Assembly: GCA_019310725.1 (NCBI GenBank)
Contig: JAFDDT010000003.1
Span: 1 to 46,564, forward strand
Length of the DNA: 46,564 nt
DNA from: Deltaproteobacteria bacterium
GTDB taxonomy: Bacteria > Desulfobacterota > DSM-4660 > Desulfatiglandales > B25-G16
Direction of reading: 5' to 3'
In this document: positions 41,436-46,564 of the stretch, one piece after another
Position numbering within the stretch: the stretch's first letter is position 1
Layout of the letters: each line of letters begins with the position of its first letter
Notes under the pieces: model-generated
Databases searched by the model: none
Told to the model about the DNA's origin: nothing
What the model saw: only the letters and a program-made list of their open reading frames with translations
Made by a program: the position numbers and the translations under genes

Positions 41436-42086
41436 TTATAAAAAAACACCCTGCATCTGAGCATATTTCTTTTCTGCGTGCTGGAGGTGCAATTTCGTAA
41501 GTCTTTTTAACTTCTTTACGTCCTTTCTTTCTAACGCCTCAAACATCTCTTTATGATCGTTCAAAGACTCCCGAGCTCCCCCCACCGCACTCAAAGCTAT
41601 TGCACGAAGCCATTGAAATTTATCGATAAGACCCGAGATAGTCTGAAAAAAAACCTCTGATTTCGTTGACTTATATAGGATTTCGTGAAATTCTGTCTCA
41701 CATCGAATAATATTGTGAAAATCACCTACCTCAACGTAAGCTTGGGCCTCTATTATATTTTGCTCTAGGTGTTTCATTTCAGAGAGGGTTATTCCTTCGA
41801 TAATCAGAGGAACCGCAAAGAGCTCAATGACATTCCGAATTGCAAAATATTCCCGACCTTCTTTTGAAGAAAGCTTTCTTATTATAAATCCTAATCTATC
41901 ATCACAATAGACCAGATTCTCATTTTCAAGCATTAATAGGGCTTCTCGGACGGGAGTCCTGCTTATTTTCAAACCCCTTGCAATCTCATTTTCAGATAAT
42001 TTGTCTCCCGGTTTGTACTCAAAATAAAGGATTTTTTTCTTGATATTTTCATAAATCTTGAAGCGCAACCCGCGTTTAGTATTCAA
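41436..42086 (-). CDS. GntR family transcriptional regulator, FCD subfamily
   Basis: The protein (216 aa from the chosen TTG, 224 aa in the track) has an N-terminal winged helix (FKIYENIKKKILYFEYKPGDKLSENEIARGL, then ISRTPVREALLMLENENLV, the recognition helix) and a C-terminal all-helical FCD ligand-binding domain (FAIRNVIELFAVPLI ... EFHEILYKST ... DHKEMFEALERKDV, with the metal/ligand histidines expected). FCD regulators usually respond to carboxylic acids, in agreement with the TRAP cluster downstream. TTG 42086 follows GGGAGGTCCAA closely; TTG 42110 is less likely. It is oriented with the TRAP genes and separated from dctP by about 380 bases. Confidence 0.92.
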   Translation of the reverse strand: MNTKRGLRFKIYENIKKKILYFEYKPGDKLSENEIARGLKISRTPVREALLMLENENLVYCDDRLGFIIRKLSSKEGREYFAIRNVIELFAVPLIIEGITLSEMKHLEQNIIEAQAYVEVGDFHNIIRCETEFHEILYKSTKSEVFFQTISGLIDKFQWLRAIALSAVGGARESLNDHKEMFEALERKDVKKLKRLTKLHLQHAEKKYAQMQGVFL

Positions 42087-42141
42087 TTGGACCTCCCAGC
42101 AATAAATCAATAATGCAATGAATCATATAAAATATATGGAT

Positions 42142-42160
42142 CTGTATATTTAGCTGTATA
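42142..42160. promoter_or_regulatory. CTGTATA direct repeats upstream of the GntR gene
   Basis: CTGTATA occurs at 42142-42148 and 42154-42160, about one helical turn apart, in an AT-rich tract 56-74 bases upstream of the GntR-family start; the second overlaps the palindrome GTATAC. It may be an autoregulatory site. Weak evidence. Confidence 0.25.
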
Positions 42161-42523
42161 CTATGAATTATCCTATGCCTCAAGCTTTTTTTATTACATT
42201 TTGCCAGTGAAAAGGGGCTCATATCTATTTTGTTGACTGCTCCAAAGCCTCATTTCGCGTTAAGGCTATTTCATCCTAGCAGCTTCTTGGCCCGGCAAAT
42301 TCCGCTTCAATCCAATAGGTTAGCGAACTAGTTGACGAAAACATGTCCTTGAGTGCTTGGTATGGGCCGTCGGCAGGACAGATAACTAAATGTGATGCAA
42401 TCGAAACCAGAAACGGTTTACTGTTTTGGTTTCATTATGATATCGTTGCTTTTCGAAAAGCGTTAGTTCATATACAAAAGGGGGAATTGGCCTGATCGAT
42501 CCACCCTGAAAATGGAGTAACCA
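42161..42523. other. intergenic region before the first hydrolase
   Basis: These 363 bases hold no gene and no clear element. The divergent promoters of the GntR gene and of the hydrolase gene should lie here, but no strong -35/-10 pair was recognised. Confidence 0.4.
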
Positions 42524-43231
42524 TTGGTGATGGGCAGACAGAACCTGATATTAGTGCCGGGTCTTTTGTGTGACCGTGCCCTGTGGCAGCATCAATCCAA
42601 GCACCTGGTCGAACTCGCTGAGATCATCGTTGCTGATGTAACACAGCACGACTCGATGGCCAGCATTTCCGAAGCACTGATGATCCAGGCGCCAGAACGC
42701 TTTGCCCTAGCGGGGCTTTCGATGGGTGGTTATGTGGCGCTAGAAATTATGCGTAGGGCACCAGAGCGAGTAACCAAGCTGGCATTACTCGACACCTCAG
42801 CCCGAGCCGACACCAAAGAAAAGACCAGGGGCCGCATGGAATTGATTGAGCTGACTCTGAAGAGGAGGTTCAATCAGGTGATGCCGCGACTTTTGCCGCA
42901 GCTTGTTCATCCCAACCGGCGCCAGGACCGCCAGCTGACCAACGCGATCGTGTCGATGGCAGGGCGCGTTGGCCGAGATGCCTTTGTGCGCCAGGAGACA
43001 GCGATCATGGCTCGCCCAGATAGCCGCGATGACCTGCGCAGAATTGAATGCCCGACCCTGGTCCCGTGCGGCCGCCAGGACACCTTGACTCTACTAGAGC
43101 TCCATGAGGAGATGGTGGCTTGTATCCCGAACGCTCACCTCGCAATCATTGAGGATTGTGGTCACATGTCGGCCATGGAACAGCCTCAGGCAGTAACTAC
43201 CTTGCTCCGGGACTGGTTGCTCTACAGTTAG
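42524..43231 (+). CDS. alpha/beta hydrolase
   Basis: The 235-aa protein is a standard alpha/beta hydrolase: LILVPGLLCDRALW (strand 3 and oxyanion loop), FALAGLSMGGYVALEI with nucleophile Ser66 in G-L-S-M-G, CPTLVPCGRQDTLTLLE with the acid, and EDCGHMSAMEQP with the catalytic His. Possible starts TTG, GTG and ATG lie consecutively (42524, 42527, 42530); GGAG spacing favours the first two. It is close to esterases of the 'MhpC-like' group; the substrate is unknown. GC content is clearly higher than the flanking non-coding DNA. A second hydrolase gene follows 162 bases later. Confidence 0.9.
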   Translation: MVMGRQNLILVPGLLCDRALWQHQSKHLVELAEIIVADVTQHDSMASISEALMIQAPERFALAGLSMGGYVALEIMRRAPERVTKLALLDTSARADTKEKTRGRMELIELTLKRRFNQVMPRLLPQLVHPNRRQDRQLTNAIVSMAGRVGRDAFVRQETAIMARPDSRDDLRRIECPTLVPCGRQDTLTLLELHEEMVACIPNAHLAIIEDCGHMSAMEQPQAVTTLLRDWLLYS

Positions 43232-43393
43232 GGCACATATTGATGCCGGGTTATACCATATCTTTTGATGCTTTGTCCTTGACACCAAGGCCTATTTCCT
43301 GCAGAGTTAAATCATCCAACTCTGGCGAATTACCAGACGGAGCAGGCGCCTTCTCCGCAGCGTGACCAAGCAATATTTGACAAAGGGATTACT

Positions 43394-44167
43394 ATGTTTA
43401 TCGAAGTGAAAGGACATCGTCTCAACACCGCATCCTTCGGGCCTGGACCCAGAACGTTTCTGGCCCATGGTGGTTGGGTTGCTAATTGGGAGGTTTGGCA
43501 GCAACCCTTTGAGCTGATGAGCAAGACATGGCGCTGTGTCACTTACGACCACAGGGGTTCCGGCGAAAGCCCAGTGCCACCCCATGAAATTAGCCCAGAG
43601 CTGCTGGTTGATGACCTGTTTGCTGTGATGGACACTATGGGAATAGAGAGATGTCTGCTTGGTGGTGAGTCATCCGGCGGATTTATCGCCCTGCTGGCTG
43701 CGCTGCGTTCACCCGAGCGGTTCGAGGGACTGGTCCTGATTGCTACCATGCCAGCTATCAACGAGACTGCAAAGCCTCTCATCGATGGCAGCCGCACCGA
43801 TTACAGAGAAACCATTCGATGGTTCGTTGAGGCATGCGTACCAGAGCCCGACAGCGAGCACATCAAACGCTGGGGTCGGAACATCCTCCTTCGGGCCGAA
43901 CCGGAAGCAGCGGCCCGTATGCTCGAGAGCGCATATGAGAGGGAATTTGAGATTGCCCTTGGCAATATCTCTCTGCCCACTTTGGTCATCCACGGCACCG
44001 AGGACACGATTGTACCCCTAAAACTCGGCCAGCAGATTGCCGATGCCATTCCAGATGCTGAACTGGTGGTCTTCGAAGGAACCGGACATGTGCCCACAAT
44101 GACTCGGCCTCACGAGGTGGTGGCAGCAATCGAGCGCCGCTTCCGAGAAATCGTTGGATTTAGTTGA
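43394..44167 (+). CDS. alpha/beta hydrolase
   Basis: The 257-aa protein has the hydrolase signs FLAHGGWVANWEVW, YDHRGSGESP, nucleophile elbow LLGGESSGGFIAL (G-E-S-S-G, Ser93), VIHGTEDTIVP with the catalytic Asp and FEGTGHVPTMTRP with the catalytic His. A conserved YDHRGxGxS segment fits the lactonase/haloperoxidase branch. It is GC-rich like its upstream neighbour, in the same direction and 162 bases apart, so the pair may share a transcript or have arrived together. The sequences are only distantly similar to one another, so this is not a recent duplication. Substrate unknown. Confidence 0.9.
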   Translation: MFIEVKGHRLNTASFGPGPRTFLAHGGWVANWEVWQQPFELMSKTWRCVTYDHRGSGESPVPPHEISPELLVDDLFAVMDTMGIERCLLGGESSGGFIALLAALRSPERFEGLVLIATMPAINETAKPLIDGSRTDYRETIRWFVEACVPEPDSEHIKRWGRNILLRAEPEAAARMLESAYEREFEIALGNISLPTLVIHGTEDTIVPLKLGQQIADAIPDAELVVFEGTGHVPTMTRPHEVVAAIERRFREIVGFS

Positions 44168-44477
44168 CTATCTTTGGGTTGCTTCAGAACCGAAATCCCC
44201 TATTTTTATAATAATAAGATCAGTTACATATATTTTTATTAATTCAGGTATAATTCTTGCATAATTATATATCAATATGGTTATTATATATTATAGTTAT
44301 AAACTCTTAATAGCAATTTACCTATTTTTGGGCGGGGTGCTCAGTTGGCTATTAAGCCACAATCATCAATATTTTCTAGCGGACAAAATCATCGAAACCC
44401 TGACGTATACATTATTAGCAGAGAATTTATCCAATGGAGTCACAATTTTATTGGCATTCTAACTTCAGCTAAACACA
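44168..44477. other. AT-rich intergenic region with doubtful 61-aa ORF
   Basis: This stretch is strikingly AT-rich compared with the GC-rich hydrolase genes before it. It holds a 61-aa ORF (44277..44462) with one hydrophobic segment but no ribosome-binding site and no recognised family, so I do not call a gene. It may mark a junction of DNA of different origin. Confidence 0.35.
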
Positions 44478-44750
44478 ATGAGAAAACATCACATATTATC
44501 AGTCGATAGCCAGGCACAAGGGCCGCGACAAATATTTGACGAACAACGTAAAAATCTGATGCAAAGTGTCAAACCCTTGAGCGAATTGTTTCCTATATGC
44601 GCAAACTGCAAGAAAATCCGTGATAGTAATAACAATTGGCAAGATCGGCTAAAATACTTCGGAAATCATTTTGAGGGCCAATATACCCATACCATCTGCC
44701 CAACATGCGCAAAGATACTTTACCCAGAGTTTTTTGAAAAGAGACACTGA
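44478..44750 (+). CDS. short protein made of a kinase/regulator C-terminal Cys-rich tail
   Basis: The 90-aa protein has LSELFPICANCKKIRDSNNNW, then THTICPTCAKILYPEFF. In Desulfobacterota and relatives this CxxCKKIRD...SHxICPxCxxxLYP tail ends many PAS-domain kinases and response regulators, preceded by a coiled coil such as the one here (IFDEQRKNLMQSVKPLSE). The paired cysteines could bind a metal. Here only the tail exists, with no receiver or PAS domain before it and no good ribosome-binding site, so it is probably a truncated remnant of a larger sensor, although a small independent protein is possible. Confidence 0.5.
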   Translation: MRKHHILSVDSQAQGPRQIFDEQRKNLMQSVKPLSELFPICANCKKIRDSNNNWQDRLKYFGNHFEGQYTHTICPTCAKILYPEFFEKRH

Positions 44751-44818
44751 GAAATCCAAAGAGGGCGATATTCAGATAATGAGTATATTCCGGTAAGAAT
44801 GAGGGATGTGCCCTGTGC

Positions 44819-45817
44819 TTACAGGAACCCTTGAAACACTACCAGTCCTGCTTCGTCATAGTCCACTGCATATAAGAACGGTCTTCTCTGGTTGATCGAA
44901 CCAAAGCGAAGGTCAAAAAACTCTACTCGCCGGTTGCCGCGTTTAAACCCTCTATCCCTGACAACGGGAAATCGGGCGAACCACAAGAACGTCTTTACCT
45001 TTTCGAGTTCTAAGGCCTTCTCGACCCACGGGGAGTCATCAAACCTCTGTATCTCCTGGTACTGAACCCGGCGGATAGGCCTATAGCGGGCCAGAAAACG
45101 GCTAAGAAAGTTCTTCTCCTTGCCCGGGTTCCGATCCTCGGAGCCAATCAGGTTTACGAACCCTTGATAGATGCTCTTGTCTGTGAGGATGTAATTCCCC
45201 CAATTGAAAGGAGACAGGGGTTGTGGCAATGACGCAATGGCAGTTGCCGCCAACCCCTTTTCCTGTGCAAAACCTTTTGCCAATGAGAGGGCCCGGGAGT
45301 GATTAAAGACACACAGCCCAATATAGAGGATGGCTATTAAAAGCGAAGCCCTGCCAAGGGTTATGCCCTTTTGCTTCCAGAACAATAAAGCGATAAGAGG
45401 AAATAGGAGCGCAGCAACAAGATAAGGATCAATGATAAAGAGCCAATCCAACTTGAACCGGTAATCGGAAAAAGGGCTCAGGATCATAGTGCCGTAAGAT
45501 GTGGCCAGATCGAGAAGGTCATGGGCGACAATCACAACCACACATATCACAAAGAATCTCCAGTACTTTCCTATCCTAGAGATCTTTGCGAAGAGCAAAG
45601 CTAAGAGAAGGGAGAAGGGAACAACCAAGAAAACGGAGTTGGTCAGGCCCCGGTGGTACTTGAGGGCGAATTCTGATCCAAATATTCCCAGCAGAATATC
45701 AACGTCTGGAAAGATAGAAGCAGTCACTGCTGCTATGGTACCCCACTTTCCCGTGCCTTTGTTCAATCCCGCCTTAGCGATCACATACCCGGTTAGTGCG
45801 TGCGTTGCCGTGTCCAT
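44819..45817 (-). CDS. membrane-bound metal-dependent hydrolase (DUF457/YdjM-like)
   Basis: The 332-aa protein shows the DUF457 start MDTATHALTGYVIAKAG, FPDVDILLG, KYHRGLTNSVFLVV and AHDLLDLATSYGTMILSPFSDYRF, with conserved His and Asp residues that resemble the metal ligands of this family; several hydrophobic segments cover residues about 25-180. The C-terminal 120 residues are soluble and probably outside. YdjM is the known E. coli relative. ATG is used, but no strong ribosome-binding site is clear. It is the last full gene before the IS110 fragment. Function is uncertain. Confidence 0.88.
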   Translation of the reverse strand: MDTATHALTGYVIAKAGLNKGTGKWGTIAAVTASIFPDVDILLGIFGSEFALKYHRGLTNSVFLVVPFSLLLALLFAKISRIGKYWRFFVICVVVIVAHDLLDLATSYGTMILSPFSDYRFKLDWLFIIDPYLVAALLFPLIALLFWKQKGITLGRASLLIAILYIGLCVFNHSRALSLAKGFAQEKGLAATAIASLPQPLSPFNWGNYILTDKSIYQGFVNLIGSEDRNPGKEKNFLSRFLARYRPIRRVQYQEIQRFDDSPWVEKALELEKVKTFLWFARFPVVRDRGFKRGNRRVEFFDLRFGSINQRRPFLYAVDYDEAGLVVFQGFL

Positions 45818-46195
45818 TAAAGGAAAATATACCCCGCCTCGATGGGGAGATTCAAGCAGATTTCACGTGCAGGGAAAATGTGCTTGAAGCCTTGCTTAAA
45901 GCACAGCCCCTGGTCCTCTTCATTGGACCCCAGAAAATCATCGGTTCCCCTCCAGAGGCGGGCAAGCATACCGTGTTCAAGCAGACTTCGCCATAGTAGC
46001 CTATGGCTACGACGGCTGAATTGGATATAATTACAAATCTTATGGTTATTAGCCAACCCCTTTATGACTCACGGCATAGGCGAGTCAGGATAGATAACGA
46101 CTACCGTCTGGATATGTGTGGGTGCAGAAGATACCAATCACGTCTTGTGGATTTACACCAACCCCATTGCTGGTTCACTGCTGCACCCAAACTGA
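45818..46195. other. intergenic region between DUF457 gene and IS110 fragment
   Basis: No gene is supported; the overlapping short ORFs on both strands have no recognised family. The boundary of the IS110 element should fall close to 46150-46195, but no terminal repeat was found, as expected for IS110 elements, which usually lack them. Confidence 0.4.
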
Positions 46196-46564
46196 TTAGG
46201 TAAAAAGCCTATCCACATCATAGGCCACCTTATCTCTCATGATGTAATAGGATGCCCTGGTCAGTTTATTGCTCAATGCCTTTATGGCAACAATCCCATT
46301 TGTCTTAGCCATCTTGCGCTGGTAGAATGTTTGGGCATGGGGGCAAAATCTCTTGGCAAAGTTGGCTGCCTCTACATATGCCCAGGAGAGGTAACGGTTC
46401 CCATTCTTTCTGTTATTTTCATCCTTCTTTTTGCCATTGGAGAGCCGCTCAGCTTTTACACACCGACAATACGAGGAGTAGTCTCCTACCTTAGGAAAGC
46501 GATTTATGTCTCCCACCTCCAGCATGATGGTCAATGCCAGGATATCTCCGATCCCCGGAATCGT
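46196..46564 (-). mobile_element. IS110-family transposase, C-terminal part (cut by window edge)
   Basis: The reading frame is open to the window end, beyond the listed ORF start: it reads IPGIGDILALTIMLEVGD, the helix-hairpin-helix-like motif of the IS110/IS116/IS902 Tnp domain, then INRFPKVGDYSSYCR, NRKNGNRYLSWAYVEAA, FYQRKMAKTNGIVAIKALSNKL and a helical end DVDRLFT. IS110 enzymes combine an N-terminal DEDD RuvC-like domain with this serine-containing C-domain; the DEDD part would lie outside the window. The conserved Ser of the C-domain should be in the NR.LSW region or SSYC. Whether the element is complete is unknown. Confidence 0.9.

Noticed and set aside
44277-44462. 61-aa hydrophobic ORF
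   Set aside because: AT-rich, no ribosome-binding site, no family; a chance ORF is more likely.
1-46564. CRISPR arrays, tRNA and rRNA genes
   Set aside because: No regularly spaced direct repeats with unique spacers, and no tRNA TPsiC-arm or rRNA core sequence was found by eye on either strand; a tool scan (tRNAscan-SE, barrnap) would be needed to exclude them firmly.

Overview
The window looks like chromosomal DNA of an anaerobic, probably sulfate-reducing member of the Desulfobacterota (old Deltaproteobacteria). The main clue is a gene closely matching AhbC, a radical-SAM enzyme of the siroheme-dependent alternative heme route of sulfate reducers and methanogens. It sits directly before a ResB/CcsA (system II) cytochrome c maturation pair. 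A GEMM-I cyclic-di-GMP riboswitch, many PAS/FHA hybrid kinases, an HDOD protein, a TRAP transporter linked to FAD/Fe-S oxidoreductase genes, and many dispersed intergenic inverted repeats fit the same group. No rRNA, tRNA or CRISPR array was seen.

Layout. 0.2-2.2 kb: purM, a DUF523 protein and a small ABM-type monooxygenase. 2.2-3.4 kb: a gene-poor stretch with a MITE-like palindrome flanked by a 6-bp direct repeat, a dispersed 'GTTCACAGGTTCA' repeat and a strongly foldable RNA-like segment. 3.4-6.8 kb: ahbC-resB-ccsA. 7.0-9.5 kb: a frameshifted plsC-like acyltransferase, a SAM hydrolase-type DUF62 protein and a methyltransferase. 9.5-10.2 kb: a scar where a NifX/NifB-type gene and a DUF547 remnant, both lacking their 5' parts, meet head to head. 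10.6-15.5 kb: a small conserved-looking hypothetical protein, a membrane-anchored repeat (beta-propeller-like) protein and a large UPF0182 membrane protein. 15.9-18.0 kb: a divergent phosphoglycerate kinase and an alpha/beta hydrolase with a Cys in the nucleophile position.

18.3-27.2 kb is a signalling region: a four-PAS hybrid kinase, a c-di-GMP riboswitch controlling an unknown 115-aa protein, a cyclic-nucleotide-binding-domain protein, an HDOD protein bracketed by a 39-bp inverted repeat, an FHA-GAF hybrid kinase that shares its kinase-receiver half with the first kinase, and a lone response regulator. 27.9-32.5 kb: a secreted protein resembling an EEP phosphatase/nuclease without its catalytic residues, a 58-aa DUF2080-like protein missed by the ORF track, a GNAT acetyltransferase with a clear terminator, and an MFS transporter.

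32.6-42.1 kb is a minus-strand catabolic cluster: GntR/FCD regulator, TRAP transporter dctP-dctQ-dctM, MmgE/PrpD protein, FAD-linked oxidase, CCG-domain Fe-S protein and a URO-D/MtaA-type zinc methyltransferase. It probably imports and processes an organic acid that cannot be named from sequence. The last part holds two alpha/beta hydrolases, an orphan zinc-ribbon kinase tail, a DUF457 membrane hydrolase and the 3' part of an IS110-family transposase running off the window.

The most notable candidates are the riboswitch with its unknown target, the pseudo-EEP protein, the unassigned structured RNA at about 2.8 kb, the MITE-like palindrome, the TRAP/methyltransferase/oxidoreductase cluster and the divergent PGK with its Cys-hydrolase partner. 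All family calls rest on recognition of motifs by eye; no database search was run.
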